Of a stretch of DNA of 23,812 nucleotides, positions 15,508-23,785 are shown piece by piece. The position numbers and the translations under genes were made by a program. Source of the DNA: UBA8337 sp965658615 (GTDB lineage Bacteria > Pseudomonadota > Alphaproteobacteria > RS24); contig CBFHSX010000028.1 of the NCBI GenBank assembly GCA_965658615.1, forward strand, positions 1 through 23,812, in the 5' to 3' direction. Position 1 is the stretch's first letter, and each line of letters begins with the position of its first letter. The notes beneath the pieces are model-generated. The model saw only the letters and a list, made by a program, of their open reading frames with translations, was not told where the DNA came from and did no database searches.

Positions 15508-16297
15508 TCGAGCTCCTTGTCTCGAATATAGTCACTTGCTCAGGCATCACAACCCGCGCCAGTGTCAGCACATGAATACGCGCTGCGCCGGCACGTTTCA
15601 GCAGGCGCGCCAAAGCCTCGACGGTCGCACCGGTCGTCAACACATCATCAACCAGCACCAAAGTACGGCCCTTGATTTGCGGGCGGATTTCCGGTGGCAC
15701 ATGAAACGCACCGGCCAGATTGCGCTTGCGCCCGGCCCGCGTCAGACCGATTTGCTGGCGCGTCGGCTTCACCCGCCGGACCGCCTCAAAGGCGATGGCG
15801 TGCCCGCTCAATGCCTGAATAGCGCGACATAATTCGGCCGCCTGATTGAAGCGGCGCAAAAACAACCGCCGCCTGTGCAGCGGCACCGGCACCAAAACCG
15901 CGTCGCGGGTCAACACACCATCCGCGGCCGCCACCATGAAACGCGCCAGCCATGTCGCCAATTCGGGGCGGTCGCCGAATTTCAACCTTTTGACCAGCGC
16001 CGCCGCGCTGCCCTTATAAACAAAAGCGGCGCGTGCGCGCGCATAGGGCGGCGGGTTTATCTGCACAGGCAGGCTCAGCGTTTCGGGGCCGAGATCGACC
16101 TGCAAGGGCATGCCGCTACCGGCACAAAGCGGGGCGCGCAAAAATTCGAGCCCTTGCCAGCATGCCATGCACAGCCCGCCATCACTCGGCACATCGCCAT
16201 GGCAAACCGGACAGGCGGGCGGCACGATGAGATCGGCCAGCGCTCTTAAGCTGATATGCAGCAAGTTTGTTTTTGTTTTTTCTGACACAAATGCCAT
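15497..16297 (-). CDS. comF: ComF family phosphoribosyltransferase-like protein
   Basis: ComF-type proteins join an N-terminal zinc finger to a type I phosphoribosyltransferase fold; in competent bacteria ComF supports DNA uptake, and elsewhere the role is unclear. From ATG 16297 the protein has 266 residues. Cysteines at 29, 32, 43, 46 and 58 (CPVC, CMACW) form the finger, and the PRPP-binding motif VLVDDVLTTGAT is at 214-225. The region PVPLHRRRLFLRRFNQA is typical of ComF. An in-frame ATG at 16309 gives four more residues and would overlap the divergent methyltransferase start; neither has a convincing ribosome binding site. It is the first gene of the comF-nitrilase-DUF1178 unit. Confidence 0.92.
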   Translation of the reverse strand: MAFVSEKTKTNLLHISLRALADLIVPPACPVCHGDVPSDGGLCMACWQGLEFLRAPLCAGSGMPLQVDLGPETLSLPVQINPPPYARARAAFVYKGSAAALVKRLKFGDRPELATWLARFMVAAADGVLTRDAVLVPVPLHRRRLFLRRFNQAAELCRAIQALSGHAIAFEAVRRVKPTRQQIGLTRAGRKRNLAGAFHVPPEIRPQIKGRTLVLVDDVLTTGATVEALARLLKRAGAARIHVLTLARVVMPEQVTIFETRSSNGK

Positions 16298-16300
16298 ATT
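16273..16300 (+). promoter_or_regulatory. Candidate promoter of the NDUFAF5-like methyltransferase gene
   Basis: TTGTTT (16273-16278) and CATATT (16295-16300) are 16 bp apart, inside the 5' end of comF on the other strand. The start would fall at about 16307-16308, at the ATG. No ribosome binding site precedes that ATG, in line with a leaderless message. Weak but consistent. Confidence 0.35.
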
Positions 16301-16307
16301 GCCCGCC

Positions 16308-17198
16308 ATGAGCTCGCCTGTCCCGCAAATTTTTGACCGCCATGCCCTGCGCCGCAATCGCGCGCGCGCGGCGGCGCATTTGCGCGATTATGATTTCCTG
16401 CTGACCCGCGCTGCCGATGATTTGGCGGATCGGCTGATGGTCCAAAATCGGCCCTTCGAAAACGCCCTGTGTCTTGGCTGTTCGACCGGCTATTTGCGCC
16501 GCGAACTTGCGGCGCGCGGGCTTTTGGGCACAAAAGTCAAGCAATGGACCGATGCCGATATCACGCCGGAAATGCTGCCGCCCGAGGGTGGGCTGCTGCT
16601 CGATGAAGAAGCGCTCGGCCTCGCGCCTGCCGGCCATGATCTGATTGTCTCCTTTTGGGGGCTGCACCATGTCAATGATTTGCCCGGCGCGCTTTTGCAG
16701 ATCCGCCATGCGCTGACGCCGGATGGCGTGTTTCTCGCCGCCCTGCCCGGCAATGATAATTTGAGCAGCTTGCGGGCCGCTTTCCTGGAAACCGAAAGCG
16801 CCATGCTGGGCGGCGCGCAGCCGCATATCCACCCGTTTGCCGATTTGCGCGATTTGGCCGGCCTGATGCAACGCGCCGGTTTTGCCTTGCCGGTCGCCGA
16901 TAGCGATGTGGTGGATGTCAGATATGGTACGCCGCTGACCCTACTCCGCGATCTGCGCGGCATGGGCGAGAGCAATATTCTGACCACCCGCACCAAAGCA
17001 CCGCTGCGCCGCGATGTGCTGGCCGCCGCCATGGCGCATTTTGCCGACGCCAATCAAGATGGCGACAAGACATTAGCGCGATTTGAGATTTGCTATTTGA
17101 CCGGCTTTGCCCCGCAAGAGCCACAAAACAATAAGGCAGAAGGCGCGGCGATGGCGCGTTTTGATGAAAGCCCGATTACCGGCGGGCCGGGCGATTAA
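16308..17198 (+). CDS. SAM-dependent methyltransferase-fold protein, NDUFAF5-like
   Basis: This 296-residue protein resembles mitochondrial NDUFAF5 along its length: SFWGLHHVNDLPGALLQI, LTPDGVFLAALPG, HIHPFADLRDLAGLMQRAGF and DLRGMGESN all have near counterparts in the human protein. NDUFAF5 is a complex I assembly factor that hydroxylates an arginine of the NDUFS7 (NuoB) subunit, so a role in NADH dehydrogenase maturation is likely; a methyltransferase role as in BioC is the alternative. SAM motif I is ALCLGCSTG (54-62), with S in place of the usual third G. I chose ATG 16308 because homologues begin with a similar FDRHALRR segment; the frame is open further upstream, inside comF. Its 5' end is 10 bp from that of divergent comF, and its stop overlaps the mutT-like stop. 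Confidence 0.88.
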   Translation: MSSPVPQIFDRHALRRNRARAAAHLRDYDFLLTRAADDLADRLMVQNRPFENALCLGCSTGYLRRELAARGLLGTKVKQWTDADITPEMLPPEGGLLLDEEALGLAPAGHDLIVSFWGLHHVNDLPGALLQIRHALTPDGVFLAALPGNDNLSSLRAAFLETESAMLGGAQPHIHPFADLRDLAGLMQRAGFALPVADSDVVDVRYGTPLTLLRDLRGMGESNILTTRTKAPLRRDVLAAAMAHFADANQDGDKTLARFEICYLTGFAPQEPQNNKAEGAAMARFDESPITGGPGD

Positions 17199-17626
17199 AT
17201 CTGGTCGCGCAGGGCCGCAATCAGCGGTTTATCGGCTTCCGGCATGGCCAGATCAAACATATCGCGCGGCCGCAGCCATCTTACCGCTTGGCCCTCGCGC
17301 GGCATGATTTGCCCGTCCCATTTGCGACACACATAAAGCGGCATGAGCAGATGAAAATCATCATAGCCGTGGCTCGCAAAACTCAAAGGGGCGAGACATG
17401 CCGCCGTCACATCGATGGATAATTCTTCTTTCAACTCGCGTATAAGCGCCGCTTCCGGCGTCTCGTCCGGCTCGATTTTGCCGCCCGGAAATTCCCACAA
17501 ACCGGCCATTGCTTTACCCTTAGGGCGTTGTGCCAGCAGCACGCGCCCATCCGCATCGACCAGCGCACAGGCCACCACGAGCAACATATTAGCTGCGGTA
17601 ATCGGCATTGATTGAGATATAGCCAT
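17195..17626 (-). CDS. mutT: MutT-like Nudix hydrolase ((deoxy)nucleoside triphosphate pyrophosphohydrolase)
   Basis: MutT-type enzymes remove oxidised nucleotides such as 8-oxo-dGTP before they are incorporated. The 143-residue protein carries a Nudix box at 49-71 (GKIEPDE, then RELKEELSI) with all metal-binding Glu residues; the last Gly of the consensus is Ser (S70). The RPKGKAMAGLWEFPGG segment is typical of MutT. The start is uncertain: ATGs at 17626, 17608 and 17587 are in frame, none with a clear ribosome binding site, and the first two overlap the end of argJ, implying coupling. Its TAA stop shares four base pairs (TTAA, 17195-17198) with the stop of the convergent NDUFAF5-like gene. 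Confidence 0.88.
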   Translation of the reverse strand: MAISQSMPITAANMLLVVACALVDADGRVLLAQRPKGKAMAGLWEFPGGKIEPDETPEAALIRELKEELSIDVTAACLAPLSFASHGYDDFHLLMPLYVCRKWDGQIMPREGQAVRWLRPRDMFDLAMPEADKPLIAALRDQI

Positions 17627-18842
17627 GCGTCAAATCGCTGGCCCAAATACGGGCTTTACCTTTTCCCTTACCGGCCTTGGCACCGACATGAACCGCAATA
17701 TGCACTTGGCGGCCTTGCATGTGTTTGGCGATAGGGCGTTCGTCATAACCGGCTACAGCACGACCCTTGCGGGCCACGGCGTGACCGCCGATTTTAATCG
17801 CCAAACGATCGCGCTCAGCTGCTTCGCCGGATTTACCGATGGCCATAACAATGCGCCCCCAATTGGCGTCCTCACCGGCCACTGCGGTTTTCACCAGCGG
17901 CGAATTGCCGATGGCCAGCGCGATGCGCCGCGCCGCCGCATCATCTTCGGCGCCCGCCACATCAATGGTCATCAGCTTGCTAATACCCTCACCATCTGAG
18001 GCCAGTTGCACAGCGAGGTCTTGCATTAATTCGCCCAGCGCTTTCTTCAGCGGCGCGAGGCGGCGGTCATCGGCCTTACGCAGCGGCGCACCGGTGAGTT
18101 TTTTCGCCCCGGTCGCAAACATCAAGCAGGTATCGGAGGTCGAGCTATCGCTATCCACCGTCACGCAATTCAGGCTTTGGCTATTGGCCTCGCGCAGCAA
18201 TTTTTGCATCAGCCCGGCGGGCAATGCCGCATCGGTAAAAATAAAAGCCAGCATGGTCGCCATATCCGGCGCGATCATGCCCGAGCCTTTAATAATGGCG
18301 CTCAGGACAATCTCATGCTTGCCGAATTTCGCCGTGCGGCAGGCGGCTTTAGGAAATGTGTCCGTGGTCATAATGGCGCGCGCAGCGGCTTGCCAATCAT
18401 CGCTGCTTCCCATATCGGCTTTTTCGATCGCCGCCACAAGCGGCTTCGGGTCAAGGTCTTCGCCAATCACGCCGGTCGAGGCGATGAATATGTCTTGCGC
18501 CTTGCAGCCGAGAAAAGCCGCCGCGCCCTTGGCCGTGTCCTGCGCGGCTTTGGCGCCCGATTTGCCGGTAAAAGCATTGGCATTGCCGGCATTGACCACC
18601 AGACCGCGCGCCTTGCCGCCGGCTAAATGCGCACGCGATAAATCGACCGCCGCGGAGGGCATTTTTGAGGTGGTAAAAAGACCGGCCACCGTCGCACCGC
18701 TCGGCAAGGCGACCAGCAGCATATCATCACGGCCCTTATAGCGTGTGCCACTGGCCAGCGTTTTCAAGGTCACGCCGTCGACATGTTTCAGCTTGGGAAA
18801 TTTTTTCGGCGCCAACGGCGATATGGGCATTTCGGCAGACAT
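17589..18842 (-). CDS. argJ: Bifunctional ornithine acetyltransferase / N-acetylglutamate synthase ArgJ
   Basis: ArgJ moves the acetyl group from N-acetylornithine to glutamate (and can use acetyl-CoA), giving a cyclic arginine pathway. The 417-residue precursor contains the self-cleavage site KGSGMIAPDMAT, where cutting before T196 yields the alpha and beta chains and frees the threonine nucleophile. STGVIGEDL, NAGNANAFTG and the C-terminal WGRIVMAIGKSG segments are typical. The ATG at 18842 is preceded by GAGG with 5-nt spacing. It lies 23 bp after the parvulin gene and overlaps the mutT-like gene, so the three are probably one operon. Order isomerase-argJ-mutT is one I know from other Alphaproteobacteria, often next to secA. 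Confidence 0.96.
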   Translation of the reverse strand: MSAEMPISPLAPKKFPKLKHVDGVTLKTLASGTRYKGRDDMLLVALPSGATVAGLFTTSKMPSAAVDLSRAHLAGGKARGLVVNAGNANAFTGKSGAKAAQDTAKGAAAFLGCKAQDIFIASTGVIGEDLDPKPLVAAIEKADMGSSDDWQAAARAIMTTDTFPKAACRTAKFGKHEIVLSAIIKGSGMIAPDMATMLAFIFTDAALPAGLMQKLLREANSQSLNCVTVDSDSSTSDTCLMFATGAKKLTGAPLRKADDRRLAPLKKALGELMQDLAVQLASDGEGISKLMTIDVAGAEDDAAARRIALAIGNSPLVKTAVAGEDANWGRIVMAIGKSGEAAERDRLAIKIGGHAVARKGRAVAGYDERPIAKHMQGRQVHIAVHVGAKAGKGKGKARIWASDLTHGYISINADYRS

Positions 18843-18865
18843 TGGCGCCTCTTTCTCTTACAGCT

Positions 18866-19687
18866 TTATTCGGTGAGCGGCGCAGTGCTGACAAAATTAA
18901 CCGTCGCTGCCTCGCGCATTTCGGCATAAATATCACGCCGCGCTTCGCCGATCAGGATTTGATAAATCTGCCCCTCAACATCCTCAAGCTTGGGCAAAGG
19001 CTTATTGCGCTTATCCTCCAGCTTGATGACGTGCCAGCCAAATTGGGTTTTTACCGGGCCGGATATGGCGCCCTTTTTCAGCTTAAAGGCGGCGTCGGCA
19101 AATTCCGGCACCATGGCTTCGGGGCTGAAATAACCCAGATCACCGCCGGTCGCACCGGTTGGGCCTTTCGATTTTTCCTTCGCCAATTGGGCAAAATCGG
19201 CGCCGCCCTTCAACGCTACAATTACCGCCTCGGCCATTTCTTTGCTTTCGAGCAAAATATGCCGCGCACGCGCTTCTTCTTGGCGTGGGCCATCGACAAT
19301 ATTCTTTTTGTAATAGGCTTTGACCTTTTCATCGGAAACACGGTCGCGCAAGATCTGACCGATATGCACATCCTGCAAGGCCTTGCGCTTCATGAAAGCC
19401 AAACGTTTGGTCACTTCCGGTGAGGTCTCCAACCCGTCTTTCTTGGCCGCTTCCGAGGCCAAAATACGATCGACCATATAGCCGACCAAGGTTTCAAAAC
19501 GCTGCCGCTCGGGCAATTGGCCGACCAGCCCCATCAGCTCGTCTTCGGCTAGCGAAATATCATCATAGGTAATGGCGATACCGTTCACCGTGGCAACCGT
19601 GCCCTGCGGCAGCGCGTCTTGTGCCTGCACCGGCACAATGGCTGCCGCCATAAAAGCCACCAAGGCGAAAGTTACAATTTTACCCAT
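18866..19687 (-). CDS. Exported peptidylprolyl isomerase (parvulin type)
   Basis: This is a periplasmic prolyl cis-trans isomerase and probable foldase for exported proteins. The 273-residue precursor starts with a cleavable signal peptide (MGKIVTFALVAFMAAAIVPV), with cleavage likely after VQA near residue 22. A SurA/PrsA-like N-terminal helical region follows, then one parvulin domain (about 139-230) with ARHILL, GGDLGYF, MVPEFADAAF and FGWHVIKLE. I chose ATG 19687 because it gives a proper signal peptide; GGGG lies 8 nt upstream. A longer frame from 19741 would bury the signal. It heads the isomerase-argJ-mutT operon and diverges from secA, which exports such substrates. Confidence 0.93.
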   Translation of the reverse strand: MGKIVTFALVAFMAAAIVPVQAQDALPQGTVATVNGIAITYDDISLAEDELMGLVGQLPERQRFETLVGYMVDRILASEAAKKDGLETSPEVTKRLAFMKRKALQDVHIGQILRDRVSDEKVKAYYKKNIVDGPRQEEARARHILLESKEMAEAVIVALKGGADFAQLAKEKSKGPTGATGGDLGYFSPEAMVPEFADAAFKLKKGAISGPVKTQFGWHVIKLEDKRNKPLPKLEDVEGQIYQILIGEARRDIYAEMREAATVNFVSTAPLTE

Positions 19688-19789
19688 TTGGAATCCCCAT
19701 CTCAAAATCGTGCTGGCATATTGGCTTTCGATTGCGGCCAAAACAAGTCTTTTTCAGGCTTTTTTGCCCCGGCTTTTGCGCCGCGCCAA

Positions 19790-19818
19790 TTGACATGCGC
19801 GCCCTGCTTCCTTACATC
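19790..19818 (+). promoter_or_regulatory. Candidate secA promoter
   Basis: A perfect TTGACA (19790-19795) is followed after 17 bp by TACATC (19813-19818), a weak -10. The start would be near 19825, leaving a leader of roughly 48 nt to the secA ATG. It lies in the 185-bp divergent region between the parvulin gene and secA. Confidence 0.5.
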
Positions 19819-19872
19819 AGCAGAAGGCTTGGTCGCGGTAAGACAGTGTCCGGCTTTTACGGGGGAGTTTAC

Positions 19873-22539
19873 ATGCTCGGTCTTTCATCGCTGGCGCAAC
19901 GCCTTTTCGGTTCGGCTAATGATCGCAAATTGCGCGGCTTTTTGGCCCGCGTTGATAAAATCAATGCCTTGGAGCCACAATTTGAAGCGCTGGATGACGC
20001 GGCGCTGAAAGCCAAGACAGACGCGTTTAAAGCCCGCCTCGCCAATGGCGAAACCACTGATGATATTCTGGAAGAAGCCTTTGCCGCCGTGCGCGAAGCC
20101 GCACGCCGCGCGCTGGGCCAGCGCCATTATGATGTGCAGCTGCTCGGCGGCATGGTGCTGAATGACGGCAAAATTTCAGAAATGAAAACCGGTGAAGGCA
20201 AGACGCTGGTTGCCACATTGCCCTGCTATTTGAACGCGCTGACGGGCGCGCCCGTGCATGTGGTGACGGTAAATGATTACCTCGCCAAACGCGACGCTGA
20301 TTGGATGCGCCAAGTGCATGAAAAGCTGGGCCTCACCGTCGGCTGCATCACCAATGAGTTGGATGATGAGGCCCGCAAAGCCGCTTATGCTTGCGACATT
20401 ACTTATGCCACCAATAATGAGCTGGGTTTTGATTATCTGCGCGACAATATGAAATACAGCCTTGCCGAAATGGTGCAGCGCGGCCACGGCTTTGCCATTG
20501 TCGATGAGGTCGACTCGATCCTGATCGATGAGGCGCGCACACCGCTGATTATCTCAGGCCCGCTGGAAGACAAGACCGATCTCTATGTCGGTATCGACAA
20601 GCTGGTGCCGATGCTGGCCGAGGATGATTACGAGCTGGATGAGAAAACCAAAACGGTCAATCTCAGCGAGGCCGGCAATGAAAGCATGGAAGAGTTACTC
20701 AGCACGCACGGGTTTATGGATGCCGAAGAGTCGATTTATGACGTGCATAATGTGACGCTGGTGCACCATGTGACCAATGCCCTGCGCGCGCATATTTTGT
20801 TTCAAAAAGACCGCGATTATATTGTGCGCGGCACGGGCGAAAGCGGCCAAGTCATTATTATTGACGAGTTTACCGGCCGCATGATGGAAGGTCGTCGTTA
20901 TTCCGACGGGCTGCATCAAGCGTTGGAAGCCAAAGAAGGCGTTGCCATCCAGCCGGAAAACCAGACTCTGGCCTCCATCACCTTCCAAAATTATTTCCGC
21001 CTTTATGGCCGCCTGTCCGGCATGACCGGCACGGCACTGACCGAGGCGGATGAGTTTGCCGATATTTACGGCCTCGATGTCATCGAAGTGCCGACCAATA
21101 CGCCGATTGCACGGGTTGATGAAGATGATGCGATTTACCGCACGGCGACAGAAAAATTCGACGCGGTTATTGAACTGGTGGTCGAGTGCCAAGAGCGCGG
21201 CCAGCCTGTGCTGGTCGGCACAACCTCGATCGACAAATCCGAAGAATTGGCGGCGGCGCTGAAAAAACGCAAGATCACACATAATGTGTTGAATGCGCGC
21301 TATCACGAACAAGAAGCGCAAATTATCGGTCTGGCCGGTGTGCCGGGCGCGGTGACCATCGCCACCAATATGGCCGGTCGCGGCACGGATATCCAGCTTG
21401 GCGGCAATCTCGACATGCGGCTGGCGCAAGAGCTTGACGGGCTCGACGGCACGGCGCGCGACGATAAACAAAAAGCCATTGAGGCCGATATTGCGCTGTT
21501 AAAGCAACAGGCATTGGACGCCGGTGGGCTGTGCGTTATCGGCACGGAGCGGCATGAAAGCCGTCGCATTGACAATCAGCTCCGCGGCCGTTCAGGGCGC
21601 CAAGGCGATCCGGGTCGCTCGTGCTTTTTCTTGAGCCTGGAAGACGATTTGATGCGAATTTTCGGCACGGATCGCATGGATGGCATGCTGCAACGCCTCG
21701 GTCTGAAAGAGGGCGAAGCCATTGTCCATCCATGGATCAATAAAGCGCTGGAGCGCGCGCAACAAAAAGTCGAGGCGCGCAATTTCGACATTCGTAAAAA
21801 TATTCTGAAATATGATGATGTGATGAACGACCAGCGCAAAGTGGTGTTCGAACAGCGCATCGACTTTATGAAATCCGATGCAGTGGATGATGAGATCACC
21901 AATATGCGGCATCAGATTATCGACGAGCTGGTGGAGATCCACATCCCCCCCAAAGCCTATGCCGAGCAATGGGATATTGAGGGTCTGGACGCGGCCGTGA
22001 AGGATATTTTCGCCCTCGACCTGCCGCTGCAAGACTGGGCCGATGAAGAAGGTATTGCGGATGAAGAAATCAGCACGCGGCTTTACGATATGTCGGACCG
22101 TTTTCTGGCCGGCAAGACAGTCGATATCGGCCCCGATTTGATGCGTCAGGTGGAAAAATCCATCCTGCTGCAAACCCTCGACCAGCATTGGCGCGAGCAC
22201 CTCATTACATTGGAGCATTTGCGCCAAATTGTCGGCTTACGCGGCCTCGGCCAGCGCGACCCGCTGTCGGAGTTTAAGCTGGAAGCCTTTACGCTGTTTT
22301 CGGAATTACTGTCAGGCTTGCGCCGCGATGTGGTGCGGTATTTGGGCCGCGTGCAAATCGAAACGCCGCCGCCCGAATTGCAAACACCGGACGTCGCCAC
22401 ACCGCAAGCCGCGCAAGATGATGCCCTGCGCGCCGCCGCCGAAGCGGCCGGTGTCGATCTGTCAAAAGTCGGGCGCAACCAGCCCTGCCCCTGCGGCTCA
22501 GGCAAAAAATTCAAGCATTGCCACGGTTCGGTTAGGTGA
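19873..22539 (+). CDS. secA: Preprotein translocase ATPase SecA
   Basis: SecA is the motor that pushes unfolded preproteins through SecYEG. The 888-residue protein (E. coli 901) has Walker A MKTGEGKT at 104-111, the DEAD-like VDEVDSILIDEARTPL, the preprotein cross-linking region, the second nucleotide-binding fold with TNMAGRGTDIQLGG and the RGRSGRQGDPG arginine-finger segment, and a helical scaffold/wing region. The C-terminal zinc motif that binds SecB and phospholipid is intact: C872, C874, C883 and H884. I chose ATG 19873, preceded by GGGGGAG at about 6 nt; a longer frame from 19732 would run into the promoter region. SecB, common in Alphaproteobacteria, is not in the window. Confidence 0.98.
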   Translation: MLGLSSLAQRLFGSANDRKLRGFLARVDKINALEPQFEALDDAALKAKTDAFKARLANGETTDDILEEAFAAVREAARRALGQRHYDVQLLGGMVLNDGKISEMKTGEGKTLVATLPCYLNALTGAPVHVVTVNDYLAKRDADWMRQVHEKLGLTVGCITNELDDEARKAAYACDITYATNNELGFDYLRDNMKYSLAEMVQRGHGFAIVDEVDSILIDEARTPLIISGPLEDKTDLYVGIDKLVPMLAEDDYELDEKTKTVNLSEAGNESMEELLSTHGFMDAEESIYDVHNVTLVHHVTNALRAHILFQKDRDYIVRGTGESGQVIIIDEFTGRMMEGRRYSDGLHQALEAKEGVAIQPENQTLASITFQNYFRLYGRLSGMTGTALTEADEFADIYGLDVIEVPTNTPIARVDEDDAIYRTATEKFDAVIELVVECQERGQPVLVGTTSIDKSEELAAALKKRKITHNVLNARYHEQEAQIIGLAGVPGAVTIATNMAGRGTDIQLGGNLDMRLAQELDGLDGTARDDKQKAIEADIALLKQQALDAGGLCVIGTERHESRRIDNQLRGRSGRQGDPGRSCFFLSLEDDLMRIFGTDRMDGMLQRLGLKEGEAIVHPWINKALERAQQKVEARNFDIRKNILKYDDVMNDQRKVVFEQRIDFMKSDAVDDEITNMRHQIIDELVEIHIPPKAYAEQWDIEGLDAAVKDIFALDLPLQDWADEEGIADEEISTRLYDMSDRFLAGKTVDIGPDLMRQVEKSILLQTLDQHWREHLITLEHLRQIVGLRGLGQRDPLSEFKLEAFTLFSELLSGLRRDVVRYLGRVQIETPPPELQTPDVATPQAAQDDALRAAAEAAGVDLSKVGRNQPCPCGSGKKFKHCHGSVR

Positions 22540-22615
22540 CGCGGCCGACTTTTTACCATACCCCTTGCCAAACCCCTCTGCCTGCTTTTGACTATGGCCA
22601 AAGCGGAGAGAGATT

Positions 22616-23785
22616 ATGAGCGTAAAACCCTTCACCATTAAAACCGATGCGGCGCGGCTTGACTGGATTAAGGCGCGTATCGGCGCAGCCCATTTTCCGC
22701 CGCAAATGCAAATCAGTGAGGCCGAGGATATTTGGGCCTATGGCACGGATGTCGACTATATGCGCGACTTGTGCGCCTATTGGCTGAACGATTATGACTG
22801 GCAAGACACGCTGGATGAGCTTAATCGCTTTACCCATTTCACCGCCGCGGTCGATGGCTATGACATTCATTTCATCCGCGAGGATGGCTCGGGCACAAAC
22901 CCTGAGGTGGTGTTAATGACGCATGGCTGGCCCGGTTCGGTTTACGAATTTATCGGCGTTGTCGACCGCTTGGCGCACCCGGAAAACCATGGCGGCAGTG
23001 CTGAGGATGGCGTCACGGTGATTTGCCCATCCTTGCCGGGCTACGGATTTTCCTCCGCCCCGGCGCGCCCTATCGGTCAAGTCAGCACAGCCGCTTTGTG
23101 GGACAAGCTCATGACCGAGGTTTTGGGCTTTGAGACTTATATCGCGCAAGGCGGCGATTGGGGCAGCGTCGTCACCGCACTGCTGGGGCTCAATCATGGC
23201 ATTAATAAAGGCCCGCATATCGGCAAAGGCTGCAAAGCCATTCATATTAATATGTATGGGCTACAAAGCGCCAAGCCGCCCAGCAGCGACGCCGAAAACG
23301 CTTGGGCGGCAGAATTTGCCGGCAAGATGCAAGCCGAAGGTGCCTATTTGCAATTGCAAGCCACCAAGCCGCAAAGTCTGGCTTTGGCCATGAGTGACAG
23401 CCCGCTTGGCGTGGCGGCGTGGCTGGTTGAAAAATTTCACGGCTGGAGCGATGTGTTTGTCGAGGGCGGGCGCGACATTGCCAAGCGCTACACCAAACAC
23501 CAGCTGCTCTCCAATATTATGATCTATTTGATGACCGACAGCTTCGCCACATCGATTTGGTTTTATCGCGGTTATATTGAAGAAATGCCGCATATCCCCG
23601 ATGGCGAGAACATCGAAGTGCCCTGCGGTATCGGCAATTTCGCCGAGCCTTATATCAGCTTCCCGCCGCGCTCTTTAATGGAGGGCAGCTATAATATTGT
23701 GCATTGGCAAGATTATGACGAGATCGGCCATTTCGCGGCGATGGAAGATAATGAGGCTTTGTCGCCGAAGTGCAGAGCTTTCTGA
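22616..23785 (+). CDS. Epoxide hydrolase family alpha/beta hydrolase, C-terminus apparently frameshifted
   Basis: The 389-residue protein belongs to the microsomal-type epoxide hydrolases: an N-terminal EHN lid domain (about 5-110) followed by an alpha/beta hydrolase core. Visible are the oxyanion motif HGWPGS (H103), the nucleophile D181 (GGDWGS), and the catalytic histidine H372 (GHFAAME). Such enzymes open epoxides to diols; the substrate is unknown. The ATG at 22616 follows GGAG at about 7 nt and lies 76 bp after secA. After EDNEA the frame gives LSPKCRAF and stops, whereas the other frame gives VAEVQSFLKKLK and stops at 23797-23799, a normal family ending. One extra base in the T-run at 23758-23760 would join them (394 residues). 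All catalytic residues lie upstream of the shift. Confidence 0.88.
   Translation: MSVKPFTIKTDAARLDWIKARIGAAHFPPQMQISEAEDIWAYGTDVDYMRDLCAYWLNDYDWQDTLDELNRFTHFTAAVDGYDIHFIREDGSGTNPEVVLMTHGWPGSVYEFIGVVDRLAHPENHGGSAEDGVTVICPSLPGYGFSSAPARPIGQVSTAALWDKLMTEVLGFETYIAQGGDWGSVVTALLGLNHGINKGPHIGKGCKAIHINMYGLQSAKPPSSDAENAWAAEFAGKMQAEGAYLQLQATKPQSLALAMSDSPLGVAAWLVEKFHGWSDVFVEGGRDIAKRYTKHQLLSNIMIYLMTDSFATSIWFYRGYIEEMPHIPDGENIEVPCGIGNFAEPYISFPPRSLMEGSYNIVHWQDYDEIGHFAAMEDNEALSPKCRAF

Noticed and set aside
20695..21471. 258-codon open frame antisense to secA
   Set aside because: Same reasons: shadow of a strongly conserved gene.
22616..23785. Calling the epoxide hydrolase gene a pseudogene
   Set aside because: The frameshift falls after all catalytic residues and changes only the last dozen residues, and a sequencing error is possible.
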